Assembly: GCF_041530365.1 (NCBI RefSeq)
Contig: NZ_CP168034.1
Span: 1 to 64,000, forward strand
From: Capnocytophaga sp. ARDL2
Lineage (GTDB): Bacteria; Bacteroidota; Bacteroidia; Flavobacteriales; Flavobacteriaceae
DNA length: 64,000 nt
Reading direction: 5' to 3'
Of the stretch, positions 18,464 through 28,233 are shown in pieces. The notes below the pieces were generated by a model. It did no database searches and was not told the DNA's origin. It saw only the letters and a list, made by a program, of their open reading frames with translations. Made by a program: the position numbers and the translations under genes. Positions within the stretch are counted from its first letter, which is position 1; the number at the start of each line of letters is the position of its first letter.

Positions 18464-19543
18464 TTAAGATTGTTTTCTATTTCCTACCTTGAACAAATCC
18501 AACTTCTTATAATACCTCTCAACAGAAATATTTTTATCCAATGTTTGATTTTCTTCAATGTAAAAAAACAATTTTTCAGCTAAATAAGGAGCTAATAACA
18601 CACCTCTTGTTCCCAATCCGTTTAACAAAAATACATTTTGAAATTGATAATGTTTTCCAACCAAAGGACGGCGGTCTTTTACTGTCGGTCGCACCCCAGC
18701 TCTATGCTCATCGACCTCATATGGACAATCAATCAACTGTTCTAATCCTTCTATCAATTCATCATAAGCAGCTTGAGTAGGTACATTGGTTTTATCTTGC
18801 CAATCGTAGGTAGCTCCAACCTTATAAATATCATTACCTACAGGAATCAAAAACACTTTCGATTTTACAATGGATTCTAATTTCAAGTCAGGAATTTTCA
18901 CATACAACAATTCCCCTTTTGTACCGTCTAAAGGTAAATAATTGAAATAAGGATTTTGATGCAAAGAAAATCCTTCGGCAAATATGATATTTTTTGCTTT
19001 AATATCATTGTATTGGATACATTCATCAGAAATATTCAACTGTTGATAATCCAATGTAATGTAAGTTAATTGTTTCTTATCAAAGAAATAGTTTTGATAA
19101 GATGAAACAAAATGTGCAACATCTAAAAATCCCGTTTCAAAGACTTCACCATATCCAAAAGGAGAAGGGATATGAGAAAATTTCCCATTGAATAATTGTT
19201 CGTTGAGAAAAGGAGCTGTTTCCAAATGATCACAAGCTACAAACCAATTATTTTGTTCTTCCACAGAGGCAAATTTGCGATAAATAGGCATTGGGAAGAA
19301 AAAACGAGTTTGCAATTCTTTTTCCAATGCAGGATAAAAATCTTTTGCAATTTCCAATTGTTCTTTCGACTGCCATATTGCTGTAAATCGTTTCAATACT
19401 ACAGGATTGTACATACCACCTGCCACACGCGAAGCACTATTTTTACGAGCGTCTAATATCAAAAACGATTTGTTATACAACTGGCAATAACGAGCAAACG
19501 AAAGACCTGCCAATCCTCCACCTATAATGAGATAATCTATCAT
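18464..19543 (-). CDS. FAD-dependent oxidoreductase (DadA/DAO-like)
   Basis: A 359-residue flavoenzyme with an N-terminal Rossmann motif (DYLIIGGGLAGLSFARY) and the DAO-family C-terminal DRRPLVGKHYQFQNVFLLNG and GTRGVLLAPYLAEKL. DAO-fold enzymes oxidise amines or amino acids; the substrate here is unknown. It lies downstream of gldN in the same direction, an arrangement I recall from several flavobacteria. A strong terminator (19648-19671) and its own -7 box separate it from the gld operon, so it is transcribed separately. Confidence 0.85.
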   Translation of the reverse strand: MIDYLIIGGGLAGLSFARYCQLYNKSFLILDARKNSASRVAGGMYNPVVLKRFTAIWQSKEQLEIAKDFYPALEKELQTRFFFPMPIYRKFASVEEQNNWFVACDHLETAPFLNEQLFNGKFSHIPSPFGYGEVFETGFLDVAHFVSSYQNYFFDKKQLTYITLDYQQLNISDECIQYNDIKAKNIIFAEGFSLHQNPYFNYLPLDGTKGELLYVKIPDLKLESIVKSKVFLIPVGNDIYKVGATYDWQDKTNVPTQAAYDELIEGLEQLIDCPYEVDEHRAGVRPTVKDRRPLVGKHYQFQNVFLLNGLGTRGVLLAPYLAEKLFFYIEENQTLDKNISVERYYKKLDLFKVGNRKQS

Positions 19544-19561
19544 ATCAAACTATTGAAAGTG

Positions 19562-19569
19562 CAAAAGTA
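19562..19569 (-). promoter_or_regulatory. TAnnTTTG -7 element of the FAD oxidoreductase gene
   Basis: Minus-strand TACTTTTG lies 18 nt before the ATG at 19543. Confidence 0.55.
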
Positions 19570-19647
19570 CGACTAAATTTCATTAGAATTACATTGATAT
19601 ATTATTGAAAACTGATAGAAATTACATCAATAATATTAAAGCAAAAA

Positions 19648-19671
19648 AAAGAGGCTCATATAAGCCTCTTT
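19648..19671 (-). terminator. Terminator of gldKLMN
   Basis: AAAGAGGCT pairs perfectly with AGCCTCTTT around a 6-nt loop. The minus strand continues into an eight-T run, and the hairpin starts 8 nt past the gldN stop. Confidence 0.88.
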
Positions 19672-19678
19672 TTTTCTA

Positions 19679-20560
19679 TTAGTAATTCCATAAATCATCT
19701 TCAAACTCTCTGATTTCTTGTTTTACACGCTCTGCCTCGATTAGTTGACGCATCGCATTGTCTTGAACTAAATCAGAAATTGCGTAATCTCCGTAAGCAT
19801 TGTCCACTTTATAGATGGTGGCATTGAATCTACGTTGATTGAACAATTGATCGTAACTAACTTTTGAACGTTCGTTTCTTTCGTTGTACGCATAGTGTTT
19901 GTATAAGATATCTCTTGCACCAGGGAAGAAAATCCAGAACAAATCTTGCATATTTTCTTGTTCTAAACCTCTTGTAGCTAAATCTACCGTTACAGGACAA
20001 ATTCCTAAGATACGGTATTTCAATTCACCTTCGTTTCTATCAAAATACCAAAGTCCCATTATTTTGTACTCTTTTACATCACGAGCTCGCAATTTGTAAA
20101 CATCGATATACTCTTCAGAAACTGGCAACCCTAAGTTCATTTGGTCGATACCTTCATCGGTGATTACTGTACGAGTTAATTTAGATTTTAATTCCTCTAA
20201 GTTTAATTTATGAGTAAATGTATCATCGTCATAAACTTCAGAAATTGCTCCCGACATAACACCGTCCATCAAGATATCAAACAAGGGTTTTCTACCGTGA
20301 ACTTTATCTAATGGGAAGAAATATTTCATATTTGCTTTTTGGTCAGCTGGGATTACTTCCCACACTTTTTTTTGCCATAGAATATCTCTTTCATTTACAT
20401 GTTCATAAGGTCTTGGCCCTTCTGTATCTAATACTATTTCTTCAAGAGTTTTTTCTCCGATTTCAGAAGCTGTTTTTGCATTTAACAAACTAGCTTGAGC
20501 AAAAGTCGCAGAAGTACTCATTCCCAAAAATAGTGCTGTTATAATATTTAATCTTTTCAT
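19679..20560 (-). CDS. gldN: Type IX secretion/gliding motility protein GldN
   Basis: A 293-residue periplasmic protein of the T9SS (PorN in Porphyromonas), which forms the outer-membrane-associated ring with GldK. A signal peptide ends about residue 22 (SATFAQ). Typical GldN stretches follow (VWEVIPADQKANMKYFFPLD, DRNEGELKYRILGICPVTVD, WIFFPGARDILYKHYAYN). Length is normal. It is last in the operon, 12 nt after gldM, and is followed by a strong terminator. All four core genes are intact, so the secretion system should be functional if its other parts lie elsewhere. Confidence 0.95.
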   Translation of the reverse strand: MKRLNIITALFLGMSTSATFAQASLLNAKTASEIGEKTLEEIVLDTEGPRPYEHVNERDILWQKKVWEVIPADQKANMKYFFPLDKVHGRKPLFDILMDGVMSGAISEVYDDDTFTHKLNLEELKSKLTRTVITDEGIDQMNLGLPVSEEYIDVYKLRARDVKEYKIMGLWYFDRNEGELKYRILGICPVTVDLATRGLEQENMQDLFWIFFPGARDILYKHYAYNERNERSKVSYDQLFNQRRFNATIYKVDNAYGDYAISDLVQDNAMRQLIEAERVKQEIREFEDDLWNY

Positions 20561-20572
20561 ACCTTAATCTAT

Positions 20573-22147
20573 TTATAAAATTTGGAAAGTAGCATCAGAA
20601 GGACGCTTCATGTGTAAATCTATACCTTCGATTCTCGTTTTAATATCCGTGATACGAACGATATCTCCAGGTTTCAAACGTTCTGCTTTTCTTTGTGCTT
20701 CTTCATTCAAGTTAGTTCCTGAACATGTTACAGATCCTAAGTTGTTAGGAAACACAATTGTAAATCCTGTTGTTACAACTTTCACTTCAAAATCAAAGTC
20801 TTCCATTTTAGCACCTACACTTGATTTTTTCAAACTCTCTACAGTACCTTTTGCAGTATATTCACCACGTACAGTACCTCTTGGAGCAGGAATAGATTTG
20901 ATTCTGAACTCTTTTTTATCACTAACTGTAGATCCATCAGGCAAGGTACCTATTGCTGTAATTGTTACAGAAGTTCCAGCAGCTGGTTTCAATACATATT
21001 TTCCAGGACCAGTTTGTCTTAAACTTCCAGAAGAAGCCGTAACTTTTACTTTGTCATCTGGTACACCAGCAAATGAAGCTGAAATAGGGTTGTCAAGCAA
21101 CATATACACAACATTCATCTTATCAGCTGCGATTGTAGCAACTTTTGGCCTGTCGATTACTACGTAATTTGAATCCTCGATGTTTACTTCAATTTTTTCT
21201 CCATCTTCTACGAAAACGAATTTTCCAGTAAACTTGTGTTCTCCAAGACCTCCAGCAGTCATTCTCATTTGAACCTGACCGTCTGCAAATGTATTAGGGT
21301 TTGACAAGTTGATGTTATTTCCGTTTACGATTACTTGAGATGGAACCGTTTTGTTGTCAAATCTTCCCAATACTACTCTACCAGTGATTTGTTCTCCTGA
21401 GAAATAAACCGATTTATCTGTTACTACATACGCTTTAAAGTTTCTCATCGAAGCCTCTTGTTTCAATGTATTTCCTAAAGCGATGTTGTAAAATTCGTTT
21501 TCAATCTCTTTCACATCATTTTGTAAAGCAGACAATTTTGCCAATGAAGCAATTGCTGGGAATCCTTTGTAGTGATAGTTTAAGTACAAGTGTTTTTGAC
21601 TTTGAGCATTTACCACATCTTTTGTGTTGAATTTTTCCTCAACATTATCCATAAAGTGTTGGTATTTTACATCATCTCCAACAACTTCTTTTAAATCATC
21701 TCTATATTTTTTGAAACGAGCGATGATTTGATTTCCTTTTTCAGTGTATCCGTCACCAATAAACCAATCCAAATCAATCACTTCACCTTTGTCCATTTGT
21801 TCATAAGGCAACTCTTTTGTTTCAGGGTCGATTGGGTATGCTTCTCTAATAGGAGCTTTCAAAGACTCGATATAACTGTAAAAATCTTGGGAAATTTTCT
21901 GAACTTCCAAAGCTTTTTTGTAAGGTTCAGCGTAACGCTGTCCATTTTCTTCTGCTTTTAATGAAAGTTGAGCCAAATTTCTTTCGTTTGCTTCTTCAGC
22001 CTTTTTATTGGCTGTTTCAAACTTGATATTCATCAATCCAAAAGCTGACAAAACCTCTTTTGACATATTGAGTGCCATCATTGCAATGAACACCAAATAC
22101 ATCAGGTTGATCATCTTTTGTCTTGGGGTTTGTTTTCCTCCTGCCAT
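20573..22147 (-). CDS. gldM: Type IX secretion/gliding motor protein GldM
   Basis: A 524-residue protein with a short cytoplasmic start (MAGGKQTPRQKMINLMYLVF), one transmembrane helix (about 13-32) and a long periplasmic region. The helix pairs with GldL to form the proton-driven motor. The periplasmic part has a helical bundle followed by stacked beta domains (for example KAYVVTDKSVYFSGEQITGR) and reaches the GldK/GldN ring. The single-TM-then-periplasm layout and the length match the family. It starts 34 nt after gldL and ends 12 nt before gldN. Confidence 0.96.
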   Translation of the reverse strand: MAGGKQTPRQKMINLMYLVFIAMMALNMSKEVLSAFGLMNIKFETANKKAEEANERNLAQLSLKAEENGQRYAEPYKKALEVQKISQDFYSYIESLKAPIREAYPIDPETKELPYEQMDKGEVIDLDWFIGDGYTEKGNQIIARFKKYRDDLKEVVGDDVKYQHFMDNVEEKFNTKDVVNAQSQKHLYLNYHYKGFPAIASLAKLSALQNDVKEIENEFYNIALGNTLKQEASMRNFKAYVVTDKSVYFSGEQITGRVVLGRFDNKTVPSQVIVNGNNINLSNPNTFADGQVQMRMTAGGLGEHKFTGKFVFVEDGEKIEVNIEDSNYVVIDRPKVATIAADKMNVVYMLLDNPISASFAGVPDDKVKVTASSGSLRQTGPGKYVLKPAAGTSVTITAIGTLPDGSTVSDKKEFRIKSIPAPRGTVRGEYTAKGTVESLKKSSVGAKMEDFDFEVKVVTTGFTIVFPNNLGSVTCSGTNLNEEAQRKAERLKPGDIVRITDIKTRIEGIDLHMKRPSDATFQIL

Positions 22148-22181
22148 GTTCTAATTAGTGGTTTAAATGGTTAATTACTAA

Positions 22182-22937
22182 TTAGCTGTTTTTTCCCATA
22201 GCAGATAACATTCCACCATAAACAGCATTTAATGTAGATAGGTTTGAAGTCAAAGACATCATTTGTTCTTTCAACTTCAAGTTGTTTTCAGCTACCTCTT
22301 TGTTGATATCTGCGTTTTTAGTAGCACTTTCTAATTGTGTTTTGTACATTGAGTTCAACTCTTCCAACTGTGTAGCTGCTTTTGTCATTTCCTCAGCATA
22401 TTTGTTTGATGAAGCTACTACGTCAACTGTAGGAGCAATTCCTTTAGCTGCTGCTTCAAAGTTTTGGATAGACTTACGCAATCCTTCCATCAATTGTCCG
22501 TCGATTTTTGCATCTTTCAATATTTGATCCAATTTTTCAGACAACAATGATTTTTCCATTGCTGGTGCTTGTACTGCTACTGCTCCTCCTTGTCCGAAAG
22601 ATACTGATGCTGGAGCTACTGAAGAACCTCCGCTTACTTGTACTGGAGTTCCTGTAACTTGTACTCCTCCAAAACCACCACCTGCTACTGCTTGGTTATT
22701 TCTTGGTTCACCACCTTTCAATTCTGGATATACTTTAGACCAATCAAATTCTTCATCTACTGGCTCGAAAGCAGAAATTGCAAAGATCAATGCCTCTACA
22801 ATCAAACCGATTGTAAGCATGTTATTTCCGTTCAATGGTCCGAACTCTCTATGTGTAATTTTAAATAACGCTCCGAGGATAACAACTGCTGCTCCCATAC
22901 CGTAGCAAAAATTCATAACTCTTTTTGGAATTGCCAT
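22182..22937 (-). CDS. gldL: Type IX secretion/gliding motor protein GldL
   Basis: A 251-residue inner-membrane stator-like protein. Two helices (about 10-27, with GMGAAVVILGALFKI, and 40-58, with MLTIGLIVEALIFAISAF) are followed by EPVDEEFDWSKVYPEL and a cytoplasmic tail with a Gly/Val-rich stretch and a long coiled coil. The Glu in helix 2 (IVEAL) matches the conserved acidic residue thought to carry protons in GldL. Length is slightly above the usual 210-250 because of the Gly-rich insert around residues 80-115. Confidence 0.95.
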   Translation of the reverse strand: MAIPKRVMNFCYGMGAAVVILGALFKITHREFGPLNGNNMLTIGLIVEALIFAISAFEPVDEEFDWSKVYPELKGGEPRNNQAVAGGGFGGVQVTGTPVQVSGGSSVAPASVSFGQGGAVAVQAPAMEKSLLSEKLDQILKDAKIDGQLMEGLRKSIQNFEAAAKGIAPTVDVVASSNKYAEEMTKAATQLEELNSMYKTQLESATKNADINKEVAENNLKLKEQMMSLTSNLSTLNAVYGGMLSAMGKNS

Positions 22938-22986
22938 AATTTTCTATTGTTTTGTGTGTTTTAATTATTGATTGTACTCTTTATTA

Positions 22987-24396
22987 TTATCTACCACTTG
23001 TTGAAATTTTTGCTTCGTTCAAGTTTGGTCCTGGAGCAGAAACTACCGTACGGAATCCGATGTAACTTCTTGCTGAATCTCCATGTTCTTTATCTCTTGT
23101 CGACACTTGTAAGAAATAAGCTACATCTCTCCAAGAACCACCTCTCACCACTTTGATAGGATTGTCAGATGAGATAGCTTTTGGTTTCAACGATGTATTA
23201 TACACATAGGTATCTTCTTTATAAGTATCTTCACACCATTCTGCTACGTTTCCTGCCATATTGTACAAGTTGTAACCGTTTGGTTTGTATGATCTTGCTT
23301 CTGCTGTAAACATTGCACCGTCATCTGCAAAGTTTCCTCTATCAGGACGGAAGTTTGCCAAGAAACATGCTTTGTCATCTACAGTATATGGTTCACCCCA
23401 AGGGTACACTGCATTTTGCATTCCACCTCTTGCTGCGTATTCCCATTCTACTTCAGAAGGCAATCTATATTCATATAATTTATGATTAGATTTTTTGTTT
23501 TTCAGGTGAGTGTTTTTGTACAAAGTTCTCCAAGCAGCAAATGCTTTAGCTTGTTGCCAAGTTACACCTACTACAGGATACTCTCCATACGCTTCGTGCC
23601 AAAAATATTCTTTGTGCATTGGCTCGTTGTAAGAGTATTTGAAATCTTTTACCCATCTTGTGGTATCTGGATAAACATCTACGATTTCTGTTCTTAAGTA
23701 ACGTGCTCTTCTATCTCTTGTTCCCAATGTAGGATCATTTAGAGCTGCTTCTTTATCAAACCAAGAATATTTAAATTTCAATTTAGTAGGGTCGAAAGAA
23801 ACCAAACCATCGAAATTTTCAGAAGCAGGGATGTACAATGAATCCATTACTTCTACATAATATTCGTCTGGGTATCTTTTTGGATCTGTAATCAATCTTA
23901 CTTTTTTGTTCAATCTTCTACCAGCGTATTCATCTGCATCCATAGCCATACTATAGTAGTTGTCATACATATACTTGTCGTATGCAGACTGGTTGCTATT
24001 CATCGAAGGATCTTGCTCAGGCAAGAAAGCAAATTGACCAATTCCTCCTGCAGATGGATCCATTCCCATCTCTTCTGCCATAATCGCTAAACGCGTACGG
24101 ATTACAGAATCTTTTACAAATTCTACAAACTTACGGTATTGATTATTGGTAATTTCTGTTTCGTCCATATAAAATGAACCAACATTTTCTGTTCTTAATG
24201 GAGCATCTTGTGCATCAAACAAGTCTTGATGTGTTTTTCCCATCGTAAATGATCCTCCAGGAATAAACGCCATACCTTGTGGTTGCTCAACAACCCATCT
24301 TTTACCTTGAGTCCCTTGCAACAATTCACCCCTATCCCCTGATCCACAGCTAAATAACACTAAAGAAAGTGCCGAAAGTGAAATGAACTTCTTCAT
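22987..24396 (-). CDS. gldK: Type IX secretion/gliding lipoprotein GldK
   Basis: A 469-residue outer-membrane lipoprotein (PorK) of the T9SS ring. The signal peptide ends in a lipobox (LVLFSC, Cys17). The body is a formylglycine-generating-enzyme/sulfatase-modifying fold (GGSFTMGKT, TEITNNQYRKFVEFV, RLPSEVEWEYAARGG, NMAGNVAEWCED, VVRGGSWRDVAYFLQ) lacking known catalytic activity in this family. The start follows a complete promoter at 24437-24467. It is first in gldK-gldL-gldM-gldN, 50 nt before gldL. Confidence 0.96.
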   Translation of the reverse strand: MKKFISLSALSLVLFSCGSGDRGELLQGTQGKRWVVEQPQGMAFIPGGSFTMGKTHQDLFDAQDAPLRTENVGSFYMDETEITNNQYRKFVEFVKDSVIRTRLAIMAEEMGMDPSAGGIGQFAFLPEQDPSMNSNQSAYDKYMYDNYYSMAMDADEYAGRRLNKKVRLITDPKRYPDEYYVEVMDSLYIPASENFDGLVSFDPTKLKFKYSWFDKEAALNDPTLGTRDRRARYLRTEIVDVYPDTTRWVKDFKYSYNEPMHKEYFWHEAYGEYPVVGVTWQQAKAFAAWRTLYKNTHLKNKKSNHKLYEYRLPSEVEWEYAARGGMQNAVYPWGEPYTVDDKACFLANFRPDRGNFADDGAMFTAEARSYKPNGYNLYNMAGNVAEWCEDTYKEDTYVYNTSLKPKAISSDNPIKVVRGGSWRDVAYFLQVSTRDKEHGDSARSYIGFRTVVSAPGPNLNEAKISTSGR

Positions 24397-24436
24397 ATAA
24401 TTATTCGTGTTTATATTTTTATTTTTTTCTAAGGTT

Positions 24437-24467
24437 CAAACCTATTCAATTATTTTGAAATATCAAA
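24437..24467 (-). promoter_or_regulatory. gldKLMN promoter: TTTG, 19 nt, TAGGTTTG
   Basis: On the minus strand a -33 TTTG (24464-24467) is followed after exactly 19 nt by TAGGTTTG (24437-24444), 40 nt before the gldK ATG. This is the best match to the full Bacteroidota promoter in the window. Confidence 0.75.
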
Positions 24468-24509
24468 AGAAAATCTTTATTTTTTTTATAATTCTTTTAA
24501 CAAGCCTAC

Positions 24510-25652
24510 TTAAATTAACAATTTCTTCATTGCTTTCCACCATCTTTCGGGAATTTCTCCTTTCAGAGAATTGTCATAATCTCGCTTGCTACAAGGAAAC
24601 AAAACTTTTCGTTCATTGTCCTCCATATCTGAATATTGCAATTCTATCCACCATCTACCTGACATATCACTTTTGTAAAAAATCAAATCCTGATCTTCGT
24701 TAGCAACGATATATTTAAAGTAATTTTTTTTGCTAATATAGGGATATTCGTTAATTCTGTAATTATATCCTTCTAAAAAATACCAAATCATTTGCGCAAG
24801 TAACGGACTTTTGGCGTCTTTTGTTCCTATATTAAACAATCCGAAAATTGACACTTTATCACTGATTCCTGCATAGCGTGTGATGGTACAAATTTCTCTC
24901 CCATCAAATCCGTTAGGATTGAACTTTCTATAATACCCCATGTCTGCTGATTTTATTGCTGCTACATCTACACTGACGATATCTGCATCTCGCAAAATTG
25001 GCTCTATCAATGTCAAATCGTGAGCCAACTCCCCTACTCTATACGCCTCGAAGTACATACTTTCTATCAAATCGAGTTCTTCCTGACTATTGAAATACGT
25101 TTGGTAGCCTAAATTAGAAAAATTTCTCAAATTAGTTGGCTCTTCCATGATAATTTTTGTCAAAAAGTTTTCAGATGGTTGTGCAAAATCTTTTACAATG
25201 TCGATTTTATTATCTACTGTAACCAAATTGACCATTTGATCCAACTTGTCATACGCACGATAAATGGGATAAGTCAAATCTTGCGATCCTCCAATAATAA
25301 TGGGCAATATGTTTTGCTTTAACAAATATTCGCAAATTTCTCTTAGTGCAAAATAGGTATCTTCCAACATATTTCCAGCTTCCAATGTACCCAAATCCAC
25401 TATTTTTGAAGACCAATTTCCTTGATAGAGTTCGTATAGATTTTTTCGAATTTCAAAAAACGACAATTCGGTTTCGTCTATATCTCCTCCTCTAAACTCG
25501 TCCACGGTAAGCAAGGCAATTTGGACATCGTCCAACGAAGGAAAATGATTTTCTGTATGCTTATCGATTACCTTCCCCAGAGTAAATGTAGGCAATTTCT
25601 GCACAAACAACTCCAAATCAAAGGTAATCGGTTTTAGATATTGTTCTATCAT
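24510..25652 (-). CDS. Ureohydrolase (arginase/formimidoylglutamase)-like protein with degenerate metal site
   Basis: A 380-residue protein of the arginase fold, usually annotated formimidoylglutamase beside gldK in flavobacteria. Catalytic members carry GGDHS, DAHxD and SxDxDxxDP as Mn ligands. Here they read GGSQD (121-125), VDNKID (146-151) and SVDVAAIKS (227-235), so His ligands of the first two motifs and one Asp of the third are missing. I infer it does not hydrolyse guanidino compounds and may have a structural or binding role. It overlaps topA by 4 nt (ATGA), so it is translated with topA, and lies just upstream of the gldK promoter. Confidence 0.8.
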   Translation of the reverse strand: MIEQYLKPITFDLELFVQKLPTFTLGKVIDKHTENHFPSLDDVQIALLTVDEFRGGDIDETELSFFEIRKNLYELYQGNWSSKIVDLGTLEAGNMLEDTYFALREICEYLLKQNILPIIIGGSQDLTYPIYRAYDKLDQMVNLVTVDNKIDIVKDFAQPSENFLTKIIMEEPTNLRNFSNLGYQTYFNSQEELDLIESMYFEAYRVGELAHDLTLIEPILRDADIVSVDVAAIKSADMGYYRKFNPNGFDGREICTITRYAGISDKVSIFGLFNIGTKDAKSPLLAQMIWYFLEGYNYRINEYPYISKKNYFKYIVANEDQDLIFYKSDMSGRWWIELQYSDMEDNERKVLFPCSKRDYDNSLKGEIPERWWKAMKKLLI

Positions 25653-28171
25653 TTTGTTTTCTTTGTTGTGGTTTTCTTAGCCGTTGTTGCTTTTTTGGTT
25701 GTCGAAGCCTTTTTAGCTGTTGCTGTCTTTGGTGCTTTTTCTTCAATCAACTTTTTCACCTCATCCAATGTCAATGCAGCTGCATCCACCTCTTTTGATA
25801 ATTCGATTTTTGTTTTACCTTGCAAAATTACCGAACGCCCCCAACGAGCCTTTTCCACACGGATGCCTTCTTCTGCCCAATTGTGAATCAATTTGTCTTT
25901 TTCTTTTTGCAATTTATCCTCAATCAATGCTTCGACATCGACTTGGGTTAAATAATCGAAATCGTATTTTTTGGACACATTGATAAACATACCATTCCAC
26001 TTGATAAATGGTCCAAAACGCCCTACTCCTTTTTGTACATCCAATCCTTGATAAGTAGCAATCGGAGCATCTGCTTTTTGTTTTTCTTTGATGAGTTCAA
26101 CCGCTCTTTCAAACGAAACATTCAACGGTTCTTCGCCTTTTGGCAAAGTGATAAATGTACTTCCAAATCGCACATATGGTCCAAAACGACCATTGTTTAC
26201 CTCAACTTCTTCGCCTTGATAAGTTCCCAATTGTTTTGGCAACAAGAACAAATTCAAGGCTTCTTCGAGCGAAATGGTAGCCATATTCAACTGTGGTGGT
26301 AAAGACGCAAATTTTTTCTCCTCGTCTTCGGCATCACCAATCTGAGCCATTGGTCCAAATTTACCCAAACGAACCAATACTGGTTTTCCACTTTGCGGAT
26401 GTGTACCCAAAATGCGTTCACCTGATTCTCTTTCGGCATTTTGCTCTACATCTTTTACATTGGGATGAAAAAATCCGTAAAATTCGTTCATCATTTCCAC
26501 CCAATTTTTCTCACCTTCGGCAATAGCATCAAAATCTTCCTCTACTTTTGCCGTAAAATGATAATCCAATATCGTAGCGAAATTTTTCACTAAAAAGTCT
26601 GTCACGATATTTCCTATATCTGTTGGAACCAATTTCCCTTTGTCGGCTCCTGTATTTTCTGTCAAATCTTTGGTTGAAATAGTATTGTTTTCCAATTTCA
26701 ACATTTTGTAGGCACGAGCTACTCCTTCTTTTGTTCCTTTTTCTACATAATTTCTTGCGATAATCGTAGAAATCGTAGGTGCATAAGTTGAAGGTCGTCC
26801 GATACCCAATTCTTCTAATTTCTTTACCAACGACGCTTCTGTATATCTCGCTGGTGGACGAGAAAAACGCTGAGTTGCTGTAATCCATTGATTTTGCACA
26901 GCTTCTCCTTTGCTCAACACCGGCAACAAACCTTCTTGCTCTTGTTCATCGTCGTCGTTTCCTTCCAAATATACTTTCAAGAAACCGTCGAACAAAATCA
27001 CCTCTCCTGTTGCTAAAAATGTTTCCTTGTGATTTTGCGTATTGATATGTACATTGGTTCTTTCCAACTGTGCATCGCTCATCTGCGAGGCAATGGTACG
27101 CTTCCAGATCAAATCGTACAAACGTGCTTGGTCGCGGTCGATATTTACAGAATGTTTGCTCATATCAGTCGGACGGATGGCTTCGTGAGCCTCTTGAGCT
27201 CCTTTGCTCTTGGTTGCGTAATTTCTCGGTTTGCTATAATTGGCACCAAATGCGGTTGTAATTTCGTTGGCAATAGCAGATTTGGCTTCGGCAGAAAGGT
27301 TTACGCTATCGGTTCTCATATAGGTAATCAATCCGCTTTCGTATAGTCTTTGAGCCAACATCATGGTTTGTCCTACCGAAAAATACAATTTTCTCGCAGC
27401 TTCTTGTTGTAAAGTAGAAGTGGTAAATGGTGGAGCTGGAATTTTCTTAGTAGGTTTGGTCTCAAGACTCGAAACCGAAAATGTAGCTCCTATATTTTTT
27501 TGCAAAAACTCGTTTGCATCTTTTTCAGACGCGAAGTTTTTGGTCAATTTTGCTTTGAACAATTTTCCTTTTTCTGAAATAAATTCGGCTGAAATAGCAA
27601 ATGACGATTCTGAAGAAAAACTATCAATTTCTCTTTCTCTTTCCACAATCAATCGCACGGCTACCGACTGTACTCTACCAGCAGACAACCCTGCTCTTAC
27701 CTTTTTCCAAAGCACAGGCGACAATTCGTAACCTACCAAACGGTCGAGGATTCTTCGAGCTTGTTGGGCATTTACCAAATTGTAGTCTATCGTACGCGGA
27801 TTTTCAATCGCTTTGGTAATAGCCGATTTTGTAATTTCGTGAAAAACGATTCGTTTGGTCGTTTCTTCTTTCAATTTCAATTCTTCCGCCAGGTGCCATG
27901 CAATAGCCTCTCCCTCGCGGTCTTCATCGGATGCCAACCAAACCGTTTCGGCTTTTTTGGCAAGATCTTTCAATTTTTTTACAACAGCTTTTTTATCGCT
28001 CGAAACTTCGTATTTTGGACGAAAATTATTTGCAATATCTACCCCCATTTCCTTTGAAGGTAAATCTGCGATATGTCCAAAACTCGACTCTACTTGATAG
28101 TCTTTTCCTAAAAATTTCTCGATAGTTTTTGCCTTTGCAGGCGACTCAACGATTACTAAATTCTTTGCCAT
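25649..28171 (-). CDS. topA: DNA topoisomerase I
   Basis: An 840-residue type IA topoisomerase that relaxes negative supercoils. The N-terminal TOPRIM domain (LVIVESPAKAKTIEKFLG, WLASDEDREGEAIAWHL) is followed by the catalytic region with the active Tyr in GLITYMRTDSVNLS. The C-terminal half lacks four-Cys zinc fingers and instead has repeated GRFGPYVRFG-type modules (DUF-like topoisomerase C-terminal repeats), the normal Bacteroidota form. A Lys/Ala/Thr-rich tail (last 35 residues) probably binds DNA. A -7 box lies at 28189-28196. Confidence 0.96.
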   Translation of the reverse strand: MAKNLVIVESPAKAKTIEKFLGKDYQVESSFGHIADLPSKEMGVDIANNFRPKYEVSSDKKAVVKKLKDLAKKAETVWLASDEDREGEAIAWHLAEELKLKEETTKRIVFHEITKSAITKAIENPRTIDYNLVNAQQARRILDRLVGYELSPVLWKKVRAGLSAGRVQSVAVRLIVEREREIDSFSSESSFAISAEFISEKGKLFKAKLTKNFASEKDANEFLQKNIGATFSVSSLETKPTKKIPAPPFTTSTLQQEAARKLYFSVGQTMMLAQRLYESGLITYMRTDSVNLSAEAKSAIANEITTAFGANYSKPRNYATKSKGAQEAHEAIRPTDMSKHSVNIDRDQARLYDLIWKRTIASQMSDAQLERTNVHINTQNHKETFLATGEVILFDGFLKVYLEGNDDDEQEQEGLLPVLSKGEAVQNQWITATQRFSRPPARYTEASLVKKLEELGIGRPSTYAPTISTIIARNYVEKGTKEGVARAYKMLKLENNTISTKDLTENTGADKGKLVPTDIGNIVTDFLVKNFATILDYHFTAKVEEDFDAIAEGEKNWVEMMNEFYGFFHPNVKDVEQNAERESGERILGTHPQSGKPVLVRLGKFGPMAQIGDAEDEEKKFASLPPQLNMATISLEEALNLFLLPKQLGTYQGEEVEVNNGRFGPYVRFGSTFITLPKGEEPLNVSFERAVELIKEKQKADAPIATYQGLDVQKGVGRFGPFIKWNGMFINVSKKYDFDYLTQVDVEALIEDKLQKEKDKLIHNWAEEGIRVEKARWGRSVILQGKTKIELSKEVDAAALTLDEVKKLIEEKAPKTATAKKASTTKKATTAKKTTTKKTK

Positions 28172-28188
28172 TGAAATAAAATTTGTCG

Positions 28189-28196
28189 CAAAAATA
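28189..28196 (-). promoter_or_regulatory. TAnnTTTG -7 element of topA
   Basis: Minus-strand TATTTTTG lies 17 nt before the topA ATG. Confidence 0.5.
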
Positions 28197-28233
28197 AATT
28201 ATTTTCGATTAATTACAACATATAAAAATGTAA

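Noticed and set aside
22182..22937. Gly/Val-rich insert in GldL as a repeat expansion
   Set aside because: No repeating unit is visible at DNA level; it is an ordinary flexible linker.
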